A DNA stretch of 5,988 nucleotides, from positions 1 to 5,988 of the forward strand of contig CALKWH010000024.1 of NCBI GenBank assembly GCA_938004375.1, read 5' to 3'. Source of the DNA: an uncultured Pseudomonadota bacterium (GTDB lineage: Bacteria > Myxococcota_A > Polyangia > HGW-17). Position numbers and translations under genes: made by a program. Positions 1 to 5,944 of the stretch are shown here, piece after piece; position 1 is the first letter of the stretch; every line of letters begins with the position of its first letter. Below the pieces are notes generated by a model. That model searched no databases and had not been told where the DNA came from. It worked only from the letters and a program-made list of their open reading frames with translations.

Positions 1-535
1 GCTCGAACCGGCCCTCGAGCACGTCGAGCTCGCGCACCGTGACGGTGGCCTCGGCGGGGAGCTCGGCGAAGAACACGACGCCGGTGTGCACGGTGCCGAC
101 CTCGTTGGACTCGTCGTTGAGCAGGCCGTGATAGCGCAGCTCGAGGGGCTCGGGGGAGCGCACGACGACCTCTTCGTCGATCTCGCGCAGGGCGGCGGCG
201 CGGACCATGTCCCAGGCGGCCCGGGCACCGGCCGAGTCCCCGCCGCCGGCTTCGACGGGCTCGATGTGGCCGCCCACGCCGATGGAGCGCAGGTGGTGCA
301 GCCGGGCCTCGCCGCCCCCCGTGAGCCGCCGGAAGACGAACACCTCGGGGCCGCGGCGCAGCACGGTGTAGGGGATGATCTGCTTGAACTCGGGGTCCCG
401 CTCGGCGTGGGGCCGTTCGAGGAAGAACCCCCGGGCGAAGCGTTCGGCGCACTGCTCCTGCGGGGGACGGACCAGCCCGACGGCCGGGATCAGGCCCTCG
501 AGCTCACGACGCTTGACGACATAGATGAACTTCAT
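1..535 (-). CDS. Nudix-fold hydrolase (phosphoesterase-like), 3' end cut off by window edge
   Basis: Reading the minus strand from the ATG at 535-533 gives 178 codons with no stop before the window edge, so the C-terminus is missing. The protein begins MKFIYVVKRREL. It carries the segment SIGVGGHIEP (residues about 84-93) followed by ALREIDEEV (115-123). REIDEE matches the REUxEE core of the Nudix box, with E118, E121 and E122 as expected metal ligands. About 15 extra residues, rich in Gly and Ala, separate the GGHIE glycines from this core, so the classical G-x5-E-x7-REUxEE spacing is not met. The later pieces LLNDES, VGTVHTGVVF and VRELDVLEG resemble a bacterial family usually annotated as Nudix hydrolase or phosphoesterase; this is recalled, not searched. 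Such enzymes cleave nucleoside diphosphates linked to another group; the substrate here cannot be told. Probably cytoplasmic, as no signal peptide is seen. It lies 40 bases after the upstream lipoprotein gene on the same strand and may be co-transcribed. No clear Shine-Dalgarno sequence precedes the start. Confidence 0.82.
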   Translation of the reverse strand, partial: MKFIYVVKRRELEGLIPAVGLVRPPQEQCAERFARGFFLERPHAERDPEFKQIIPYTVLRRGPEVFVFRRLTGGGEARLHHLRSIGVGGHIEPVEAGGGDSAGARAAWDMVRAAALREIDEEVVVRSPEPLELRYHGLLNDESNEVGTVHTGVVFFAELPAEATVTVRELDVLEGRFE

Positions 536-575
536 GGGGAGACTTCGCGGGGAGGGCCGGCGTCGGCCGGTCGGG

Positions 576-1373
576 TTACTTGCCGCCCATCGCGGGCAGG
601 CAGTACAGGTCGGTCTCGGCGCCTCCCGGAGGGGCGGAGCAGGTGTAGCCCTCGGCCTCGCGGCACTGGGTCGAGTCGGTGCAGGGCTTCACGCAATAGG
701 AGGCCATCATCAGGTTCAGGCAGACGCCGCCGACGGCCGTGCAGGCGTCGGGATCGCCGGGGTTGGCGGGGGCGGTGCAGGTGGAGCTGCAGTAGCCGCC
801 GGGGAGGGTGAACAGGCTCATGCCCGTGGGATCGGTGACGCACTCAGCGGTGAGGCCGTCGCCGGTCACGCCGCCGCAGTCGTTGGCGCCGGAGCAGGCG
901 TCGCCAACCAAGCCGTCGGCGCCGCCGCCCTCGCAGCCCGAGGTGTTGAACGTGCAGCTCACGGTGCAGGCAAGGGCGCCGCCGCCGAGGCCCAGGGAGG
1001 CGCAGGTCTCGCCGCCCATGTCCATGCCGTCGCAGTCCTCGGCGCCGCCGATCACGCCGTCGCCGCAGACGGGGTCGTCGTTGGTGCAGCCCGAGGTGAC
1101 GAAGCTCAGGCAGGTGCCGGCGCAGGCGAGCGTGCCGCCCGTGAAGCCGCGGGACTGGCAGGTCTCACCGTCCAGGTTGGCGCCGTCGCAGACCTCGGAG
1201 CCTTCGATGAGGGCGTTGCCGCAGGTGGCGTTGTTGACGTTGTTGGCGTTGTTGACGTTGTTGGCGTTGTTGGTGTTGTTGACGTTGTTGGCGTTGTTGG
1301 ACGAACTGTCGTCGTCACAGGCCACGGCGGTGAAGAAGAGCATGGAAAACAGGCAAATCATCAAGGTTTTCAT
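576..1373 (-). CDS. Small Cys-rich lipoprotein with Asn-repeat linker
   Basis: A 265-residue exported lipoprotein of unknown function. It starts MKTLMICLFSMLFFTAVAC: one Lys, a hydrophobic stretch, then a lipobox ending at C19, the expected lipidated Cys, followed by three Asp. Residues 26-49 are eight Asn-Asn-X triplets (X = Ala, Val or Thr), a flexible spacer. Two six-Cys modules follow: C51/62/72/84/88/96 and C103/114/124/136/140/147, each with the pattern CG(N/D)...E.CDG...GETC...G..GG.LAC...C....SGC. This resembles the myxobacterial Cys-rich repeat/DUF4215-type modules. Residues about 156-265 form another Cys-rich region (VGDACSGANDC, PGGYCSSTC, YCVKPC) of a kind common in such lipoproteins; the Cys pairs are probably disulfides outside the cytoplasm. 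The start at 1373 is chosen over an in-frame ATG at 1445 because it has a Shine-Dalgarno sequence and opens directly on the signal peptide. It lies 87 bases after the kinase-like gene. Asp at +2 would mean inner-membrane retention under the E. coli rule, which may not hold here. Confidence 0.88.
   Translation of the reverse strand: MKTLMICLFSMLFFTAVACDDDSSSNNANNVNNTNNANNVNNANNVNNATCGNALIEGSEVCDGANLDGETCQSRGFTGGTLACAGTCLSFVTSGCTNDDPVCGDGVIGGAEDCDGMDMGGETCASLGLGGGALACTVSCTFNTSGCEGGGADGLVGDACSGANDCGGVTGDGLTAECVTDPTGMSLFTLPGGYCSSTCTAPANPGDPDACTAVGGVCLNLMMASYCVKPCTDSTQCREAEGYTCSAPPGGAETDLYCLPAMGGK
1227..1298 (-). repeat. 9-base tandem repeat coding for an Asn-Asn-X linker
   Basis: Eight tandem 9-base units (plus-strand form close to GTTGTTGRC or GTTGTTGGY) encode the order NNA, NNV, NNT, NNA, NNV, NNA, NNV, NNA. 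The array lies between the lipidated N-terminus and the first six-Cys module. Each unit is exactly three codons, so gain or loss of a unit keeps the frame and only changes linker length. The Asn codons are all AAC; variation is confined to the third residue (GCC, GTC, ACC). Asn-rich linkers of this kind are familiar from Bradymonadales and some myxobacterial lipoproteins (recalled, not searched). Confidence 0.93.
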
Positions 1374-1377
1374 GGGG

Positions 1378-1384
1378 TTCCTCC
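1378..1384 (-). promoter_or_regulatory. Ribosome binding site of the small lipoprotein gene
   Basis: On the minus strand GGAGGAA sits four bases before the ATG at 1373; its GGAGG core is six bases away. This is a near-ideal Shine-Dalgarno sequence. It fixes the start at 1373 rather than at the in-frame ATG at 1445, which would put 24 non-signal-like residues ahead of the lipoprotein signal. Confidence 0.8.
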
Positions 1385-1460
1385 AATGGTTGCCGGCGGG
1401 TTCCGTCGGGTGCGATGGGCATACCACGACGGCGGAAAAATGCAAGCTGTCACCATGAAA

Positions 1461-3227
1461 TCAGGAGCCGGAGAGGACGAGGAGCACGATCAGGAGCAGG
1501 ACGATCGTGAAGATCAGGGTCACGACCACCATGCGCAGATCCTCGGGGCTCATGGAGGAGAGCCGCTCGAGGGGGGACTTGCCGCGGTTGCCGGGGGCGG
1601 GCGTCGGCGGCGCGGCCGGGGCGGGCGGAGGCGGTTGTGGCGCGGCGGCGCGCGGTCCGGCCGCGCCCGGGCGGGGGGCGGAGCCGGGGGTGGCGCCGAG
1701 CTGGCTCCGGGTGAGGCGCGAGTGGGGGCCGGTCGCGAAGGATCCCGCCGGCGTGGGACCGCCGGGGGCCGAGGGTTCGAACTGCGGATTGGGTGGTTCG
1801 GACGCCGGCCGGCCGGCGGGCGGGCCTGCCGGGCGCGCCGGTGCGGGCGGACGTGCGGGAGGCGGGGGCAGGGCGCCCGCGCCTGGAAGTGCGCCCGGCC
1901 CCACCAAAGTCGGCCGTCTCAGGCCGGGGGCGGGTGGGTTCTTCTCGTCGAGCAGGATGGTCTCGTCCTCGAGGTGGGCGTCGGCGGGCTCGTAGTTGTC
2001 CACCAGGCTCTGCTCCTCGTCGGTCGAGAGCACGCCCGTGTCCTTGCCCGGGGCGTCGTCGATGAGGATGGTCTCCATGCTGTCCGAGGCGGCCGAGTCC
2101 TGCTCGAGCATGACCCGCGTCTCCTCTTCGAGCTCGGCGATGGCCCGGGTCTTGACCGCGGGGGCGGTCCGCTCGAGCTTGCCGGAGCGGGCCCGCGGCT
2201 GCGAGCGCTGGAAGAGATAGGCCGGGATCGAGCGCAGCACCAGCGAGCCGCTCCCCAGGCACTGGGAGAAGGCCTCGTGCAGGCTGCGGATCTCGAGGTA
2301 AATCTCGCGCTGGAACAGGTTCTTCATCCAGTTGCCCAGGCCGTCCGGGTCCAGGCTGTCGTCGAGCGAGGTCAGGAGGCTCTCGAGCTGCATCAGCATC
2401 GTGGAGGCCCGGGGATAGCGGTTCTCGATGTCCCGGGCCAGGCACTTCAAGATGACCTTGTCGAGCTCCGGCGGGATTGCCGCGTGCGAAGAGGGCGGCG
2501 CCGGGTTGGCCGCCGAGATGGCCTTCTGCACGCTGGCCAGGTCCTTCCCCTTGAAGGGGTGCACGCCGGTCACCAGTTCGTACAGGATGGTCCCCAGGGA
2601 GAAGATGTCCGTGCGGTGGTCGTAGTAGCCTTGGGCGATCTGTTCCGGGGAGAGGGCGCAGATGGCGCGGAAGTCCAGGTTGGCCGCGTCCGGTCCCGTC
2701 AGGCTCACGGGCTCGGTCCCGAAGTCGTACAGGTGGACGGTCCCGTCGAAGCCGATCCAGAGGTTCTTCAGGCTCAGGTTGCGGTGCACCACGAAGCGCT
2801 TGTTTCCGAAACTGAGCTTGCGCGTGTGGGCGTAGTCCAGCGCGCGGCAGATCTGGATGGCGAGGTAGATGGCCACCTCGGGCTCCATCTTGTGCTTGGC
2901 TTCGCGCAGCTGGCGCAGCACGGCCAGCAGGTTGCGCCCCCAGGGGTGCTCCTCGGTGATGTACAGGTTGTCCCGGACCTTGCCGGCCTCGAGGATTTTG
3001 ATGATGGAGGGGTGGCTCAGTTCCCGGGTGACCTTGGCTTCGTACACCAGTATCTTGGTCGCGCGCAGGTCGCTCCCCAGGGAGGGCAGCAGGCGCTTGA
3101 CCATCACGAAGCCGTCGAAGAACCGCTTCGAGAGGTCCACCGCCCGGAACATCTCGGTCGTCCTCGTGGAGCCCAGGGGTTCCAACAGAAGGAATTTACC
3201 GAATTGGGTGGGCTGGACCGTTTTCAT
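1461..3227 (-). CDS. Tail-anchored Ser/Thr kinase-like protein, probable pseudokinase
   Basis: This 588-residue protein has a eukaryotic-type protein kinase fold at about residues 9-287. Seen motifs: the ATP-binding Lys K44 in VMVKR, a likely alpha-C Glu at E63, the DFG motif at 168-170, SPE in place of APE at 193-195, D207 in HRTDIFSLG, and R270. Against activity, the catalytic loop reads HRNLSLKN (148-155): the proton-accepting Asp is Asn150 and the Lys expected at +2 is Ser152. The glycine loop (LGSTRTTEMF, 18-27) has only its first glycine. Nucleotide may still bind, but phosphotransfer is doubtful. A helical segment (about 298-340) follows, then an acidic region (365-430) with three ET-plus-hydrophobic motifs, a Pro/Ala/Gly-rich linker (432-548), and a single membrane helix (566-585) ending two or three residues before the C-terminus. 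The kinase domain should face the cytoplasm, with no extracellular sensor domain. The start at 3227 has GAGGA five bases upstream. It is the first gene of the minus-strand set and diverges from the large lipoprotein gene. Confidence 0.9.
   Translation of the reverse strand: MKTVQPTQFGKFLLLEPLGSTRTTEMFRAVDLSKRFFDGFVMVKRLLPSLGSDLRATKILVYEAKVTRELSHPSIIKILEAGKVRDNLYITEEHPWGRNLLAVLRQLREAKHKMEPEVAIYLAIQICRALDYAHTRKLSFGNKRFVVHRNLSLKNLWIGFDGTVHLYDFGTEPVSLTGPDAANLDFRAICALSPEQIAQGYYDHRTDIFSLGTILYELVTGVHPFKGKDLASVQKAISAANPAPPSSHAAIPPELDKVILKCLARDIENRYPRASTMLMQLESLLTSLDDSLDPDGLGNWMKNLFQREIYLEIRSLHEAFSQCLGSGSLVLRSIPAYLFQRSQPRARSGKLERTAPAVKTRAIAELEEETRVMLEQDSAASDSMETILIDDAPGKDTGVLSTDEEQSLVDNYEPADAHLEDETILLDEKNPPAPGLRRPTLVGPGALPGAGALPPPPARPPAPARPAGPPAGRPASEPPNPQFEPSAPGGPTPAGSFATGPHSRLTRSQLGATPGSAPRPGAAGPRAAAPQPPPPAPAAPPTPAPGNRGKSPLERLSSMSPEDLRMVVVTLIFTIVLLLIVLLVLSGS
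1473..1532 (-). other. C-terminal membrane helix of the kinase-like protein
   Basis: Residues 566-585 are almost entirely Val, Leu, Ile, Met, Thr and Phe, preceded by charged residues (PEDLR) and followed only by SGS. This is a typical tail anchor. Most membrane-bound bacterial Ser/Thr kinases carry a periplasmic sensor domain after the helix; none is present here. Confidence 0.85.
1584..1934 (-). other. Low-complexity Pro/Ala/Gly linker in the kinase-like protein
   Basis: Residues 432-548 consist mainly of Pro, Ala, Gly and Arg with runs such as PPPPARPPAPARP and APQPPPPAPAAPP. It is probably disordered and acts as a tether between the kinase-like domain and the membrane helix. Its extreme G+C content also creates long false open frames on the other strands. 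Confidence 0.85.
2763..2786 (-). other. Degenerate catalytic loop (HRN instead of HRD)
   Basis: These bases encode residues 148-155, HRNLSLKN. Codon 150 is AAC (2780-2778), where kinases have GAC or GAT for the catalytic Asp. Ser152 replaces the Lys normally found at HRD+2 in Ser/Thr kinases. Asn155, one of the magnesium ligands, is kept. The Asp-to-Asn change needs only one base, but Lys-to-Ser needs more, so a lone sequencing error does not explain both. Confidence 0.88.
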
Positions 3228-3285
3228 GCCGTTCCTCAGCTCCGTGGAATAACCTGCAAACCCTTGCGATGTAAAGCATAAAATG

Positions 3286-3305
3286 GGCTTTTCCGGGAGA
3301 AAGCC
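3286..3305. repeat. Inverted repeat in the divergent intergenic region
   Basis: GGCTTT (3286-3291) and AAAGCC (3300-3305) are perfect 6-base inverted arms around an 8-base centre. The right arm abuts the TTGGCA proposed as the -35 element of the large lipoprotein gene. The position fits an operator, but a 6-base dyad can also occur by chance. Confidence 0.4.
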
Positions 3306-3333
3306 TTGGCAAAGCGTCGGATTCGGCTACACT
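3306..3333 (+). promoter_or_regulatory. Candidate sigma-70-like promoter of the large lipoprotein gene
   Basis: TTGGCA at 3306-3311 (5 of 6 matches to TTGACA) and TACACT at 3328-3333 (4 of 6 to TATAAT) are separated by 16 bases. Transcription would begin near 3339-3341, just before the ATG at 3343. This would give a nearly leaderless message and would place the in-frame ATG at 3283 upstream of the promoter, outside the transcript. This is pattern matching only. Confidence 0.4.
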
Positions 3334-3342
3334 GGCCCTGTC

Positions 3343-5913
3343 ATGCACGTTTTCGCAGCCCAAAAAATGATGTTGATCTGGCTGGTGGCGTTCGCGCCGG
3401 TCGTGGTCGGGTGCGTAGGGGGCGGTAAAAAGGCTCCGGGAACATGCGGCAACGGCTTGTTGGATTTGAACGAGGAGTGCGACGGAGGTCGTTTCTGGGG
3501 TCAGACCTGCGAGGGGTACGGGTTCCAAGGAGGCTTCCTCTCGTGCGGACCGCTGTGCACCGTGGACGTCTCGACCTGCAACGGCTACCTGCCCACCTGC
3601 GGCAACGGCCGGGTCGAGGATCAGGAGGCCTGCGACACCACCGAGCTCTCGGGGGTCACCTGCGAGTCGTGGGGCTTTGACGGCGGCCGGCTGGCGTGCA
3701 CCGTCGCGTGCACTTTCGACACAACAGGCTGCATCGGGACGTGCGCGAGTACATGCATCCGGGGCTCCCATCGCTGCGTCGGGGATCAGGTGGAGGTGTG
3801 CGAGATGGTGCCCGGCGCCTGCAACGCCTGGAGAACCGACCGGGACTGCGCCACCGACGGCCTGGCCTGTGTCCAGGTCGACTTCCGCACGGCCGAGTGC
3901 AGGGCCGTGTGCGACGATCCCTGCGCCCCCGGGGAACGGCGCTGCACCGAGGATGGCTCCGGTCTGCTCACCTGCACGGTCAGCGGGGACGGAGACTGCT
4001 TCCGCTGGGAGGAGCAGGCCTGCGACGAGGGCCAGGTTTGCGTGGCGGGCCGGGAGGCCAACTGCCAGGAGCCCTGTGCAAATCCCTGCGATCCCCTGGA
4101 CGAGGGGGCGCAGCGCTGCAGCCCGGACGGGGGCGGCCTCGAGGCCTGCATGCGGATCGACGACACCTGTGTCCGCTGGGTATGGCAGTCCGACTGCGAC
4201 GACGAAGGCATCTGTCTCCCCTGGCTGGTCGCCTGCGAGCCGCGCGGTGCGGGCGACACCTGCGAAGAGGCGCGCTGGGCGCTACCGGAGGGCCTCGTGC
4301 TCGAGGGTGCTGACTTCCTGGCCGACTTCACCGACGACGCCACCGGGTTGTCCGACGCCCCCGGCTGCGCGGGCGGCACCGCGGGGCCGGAGGTCTTCTG
4401 GCGCACACGGCTCTCCGGGGGCGACACGGTGGTGGTGACCGTCGTCGAGGGCCCCGGGCTGCGGCTCCGGGCTCACCAGGACTGTCAGACGCTGACGTGC
4501 CTGGCCGACGCCGGACGGCTGGTCTTCACCGCCCCCGCGGACGGGGAGTACGTGTTCTCGGCCGAGGGCTGGGGGACCGGCACCAGTGCCTACGAAATCC
4601 GGATGGCGCCGGTGGTCTGGCTCGCCGTCGGCCAGCCCTGCGGGGGTTCGGACACGGCCGAGGTGTGCGAGGCGTCCTATTGCGCGATGGAGCCCGGCTC
4701 GCCCACCGGCTACGCGTGCCGCGCCGTGGCCGGCGGCGACACCTGCCCCGAGGCCGTGGCCGTTGGCTCGGGCAGCGGCATGGGCGCGCTCCAGGGGCTC
4801 ACCGACGCGGTCGCCTTCCCCGGCTTCTCCGGGACCGTCGAGCAGTGGTGGAGCTTCACCCCCACCGTGGACGGGACCCACGTGATCTCGGTGGCCGACG
4901 CGGGTTTCGCCGCCAACCTGCTCGTGTTCGAGGCTTGCGACGACGTGCCGGAGACCGCCCTGGCGGCCGCCTCGGGCGTGGGGGAGCTCGAGCTCCGGCT
5001 CCCGCTCGTGGCCGGCGCGCCGGTCCACGTCGCCGTCGAGAAGGCCGGTCCCCTGCTGTCGTCCACCCTGCCGTACGGATACCGGCTGCAGGTGTCGGTG
5101 CAGGCGGTGACCGAGGCCGGGCTGTGCGCGGACGGCGTGGACAACGACGCCGACTGCGCCGCGGACTGCGCCGACGCCGACTGCGCCGGGATCGACGCGG
5201 CCTGCCTCGTCGAGGCCGCCTGCGCGAACGGCGTGGACGAGGACGCCGACGGCCTCCTGGACTGCGCGGACCCGGACTGCGCCTCGCTGCCCGCCTGCTG
5301 GGCCGTGGCCGCCCTGTACACCCAGTTGGCCGACGGCGCCCCGGCCGGCCTCGAGGGGCGGCGCCTGCGCTTCGTGCCGCGCCCGGGTGCGCTCCGGGAG
5401 TACGACTGGCACCTCGAGGAGCCGGCGGCCTTCCTGGTGACGCCGGGCGTGTCTGGGATTGGCGTTGACGTGGTCGACGACGGCCTGTATCCCTTCTCGC
5501 TGCCCATGCGCTTCCCGTTCTTCGGCGTCACCTACGAGAGTGTCTGGGTCTCGTCCAACGGGTGGCTGTCCTTCGTGGCGCCCGCCGGCTCCCAGCCTTA
5601 CGAGAGCGCCCAGGTGCTGGTGTCCCTGCCCACGGTCGCGCTGCTGTGGGACGACCTGAGCCGGATCCAGTTCGGCGACGAGTTCCGCGCCGACTGGGGG
5701 TACGATCCCGGGGACGGCCGCGTGTTCTGGGCGTTCACCTACCACTGCCGGGAATACACCTCGCCGGACAACCGGCTCTGGGCCCAGGTCGTGCTGTTCG
5801 ATGACGGGGAGATCCGCATGGACTGGCTGATCTGCGGCGTCGGCGACGGGATCGTGGGCATCGCGTCGCCGGGGCTTGGGACGGCGCCGTCACCGGTCAC
5901 GTTCCTGCCGTGA
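3343..5913 (+). CDS. Large multidomain Cys-rich surface lipoprotein
   Basis: An 856-residue exported lipoprotein, probably a surface or periplasmic structural or binding protein; no catalytic motif is seen. Residues 1-24 form a signal peptide with lipobox VVGC (C24). Then come two six-Cys modules (35-130) like those of the neighbouring small lipoprotein, and three eight-Cys modules (134-298). Two beta-rich domains each open with GDTCxEA (about 304-421 and 465-588), resembling bacterial pre-peptidase C-terminal (PPC-like) domains. Two Asp/Cys-rich DGVDxDxD units follow (594-652), likely metal-binding. The C-terminal beta-sandwich (about 663-856) has [21 protein letters not shown] and ALLWDDL, as in NIDO-like or related surface-protein domains. 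The start at 3343 is preferred: an upstream ATG at 3283 adds 20 residues unlike a signal peptide, while starts at 3367 or 3370 would drop K8, the only clear positive charge before the hydrophobic core. No strong Shine-Dalgarno is seen. It ends in TGA 31 bases before adapter sequence and diverges from the pseudokinase gene. Confidence 0.88.
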   Translation: MHVFAAQKMMLIWLVAFAPVVVGCVGGGKKAPGTCGNGLLDLNEECDGGRFWGQTCEGYGFQGGFLSCGPLCTVDVSTCNGYLPTCGNGRVEDQEACDTTELSGVTCESWGFDGGRLACTVACTFDTTGCIGTCASTCIRGSHRCVGDQVEVCEMVPGACNAWRTDRDCATDGLACVQVDFRTAECRAVCDDPCAPGERRCTEDGSGLLTCTVSGDGDCFRWEEQACDEGQVCVAGREANCQEPCANPCDPLDEGAQRCSPDGGGLEACMRIDDTCVRWVWQSDCDDEGICLPWLVACEPRGAGDTCEEARWALPEGLVLEGADFLADFTDDATGLSDAPGCAGGTAGPEVFWRTRLSGGDTVVVTVVEGPGLRLRAHQDCQTLTCLADAGRLVFTAPADGEYVFSAEGWGTGTSAYEIRMAPVVWLAVGQPCGGSDTAEVCEASYCAMEPGSPTGYACRAVAGGDTCPEAVAVGSGSGMGALQGLTDAVAFPGFSGTVEQWWSFTPTVDGTHVISVADAGFAANLLVFEACDDVPETALAAASGVGELELRLPLVAGAPVHVAVEKAGPLLSSTLPYGYRLQVSVQAVTEAGLCADGVDNDADCAADCADADCAGIDAACLVEAACANGVDEDADGLLDCADPDCASLPACWAVAALYTQLADGAPAGLEGRRLRFVPRPGALREYDWHLEEPAAFLVTPGVSGIGVDVVDDGLYPFSLPMRFPFFGVTYESVWVSSNGWLSFVAPAGSQPYESAQVLVSLPTVALLWDDLSRIQFGDEFRADWGYDPGDGRVFWAFTYHCREYTSPDNRLWAQVVLFDDGEIRMDWLICGVGDGIVGIASPGLGTAPSPVTFLP
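3445..3732 (+). other. Two six-Cys modules in the large lipoprotein
   Basis: Residues 35-130 hold cysteines at 35, 46, 56, 68, 72, 79 and again at 86, 97, 107, 119, 123, 130. Both copies have the spacing C-x10-C-x9-C-x11-C-x3-C-x6-C, with CGNG at the start and GF.GG before the fourth Cys. The same module occurs twice in the minus-strand lipoprotein. Each probably folds with three disulfides outside the cytoplasm. Confidence 0.88.
3742..4236 (+). other. Three tandem eight-Cys modules in the large lipoprotein
   Basis: Residues 134-298 divide into three units with eight cysteines each: 134-186, 190-241 and 245-298. The shared pattern is CxxxC, then (R)C, C, C, a Trp two or three residues after the fifth Cys (NAW, RW, RW), then three more Cys. 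I do not recognise a named domain. The even Cys number suggests four disulfides per unit. Confidence 0.8.
5122..5298 (+). other. Asp/Cys-rich DGVDxDxD repeat pair
   Basis: Residues 594-652 contain [20 protein letters not shown] and a second unit [19 protein letters not shown]. Such Asp-rich Cys repeats are common in exported proteins of myxobacteria and relatives and may bind calcium. In the first unit Cys-Ala replaces the usual Gly-Leu (DADCAADC versus DADGLLDC). The segment joins the second beta-rich domain to the C-terminal beta-sandwich. Confidence 0.75.
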
Positions 5914-5944
5914 ATACCCTTCAATCCTCGGGGAGAAAGACGCG

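Noticed and set aside
555..568. Hairpin GGCCG-GCGT-CGGCC between the small lipoprotein and Nudix genes as a terminator
   Set aside because: The stem is only five base pairs and no T-run follows on either strand. Chance hairpins are common at this G+C content. It could at most affect translation of the Nudix gene.
1374..1460. Separate promoter for the small lipoprotein gene (TTGCAT, 16 bases, TATGCC on the minus strand) or a terminator after the kinase-like gene at its T-run
   Set aside because: Each hexamer matches the consensus at only three of six positions, and the T-run has no GC-rich stem in front of it. Neither is strong enough to call.
1450..2445. A 331-codon minus-strand frame overlapping the kinase-like gene in another frame
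   Set aside because: It is Arg/Pro/Ala-rich and arises mostly from the GC-rich linker of the kinase-like gene; no domain or start signal supports it.
3247..3275. Minus-strand promoter for the kinase-like gene (TTTACA, 17 bases, TTATTC)
   Set aside because: The -35 is plausible but the -10 hexamer hardly matches the consensus, so the promoter of this gene remains unplaced.
525..3281. A 918-codon open frame on the plus strand, antisense to the kinase-like gene and the small lipoprotein gene
   Set aside because: Its product is low-complexity Gly/Ala/Val/Arg sequence with no domain, while the opposite strand encodes recognisable kinase motifs and a lipoprotein with good ribosome binding sites. 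Long antisense frames are expected at this G+C content.
3283..3342. N-terminal extension of the large lipoprotein from the ATG at 3283
   Set aside because: The 20 extra residues ([10 protein letters not shown]...) would place the hydrophobic signal core unusually far from the N-terminus, and the codons overlap the candidate promoter and inverted repeat.
4282..5745. A 487-codon minus-strand open frame antisense to the large lipoprotein gene
   Set aside because: The translation is Gly/Arg/His/Val-rich without any recognisable motif, and the plus strand has ordered Cys modules and beta-domains across the same bases.
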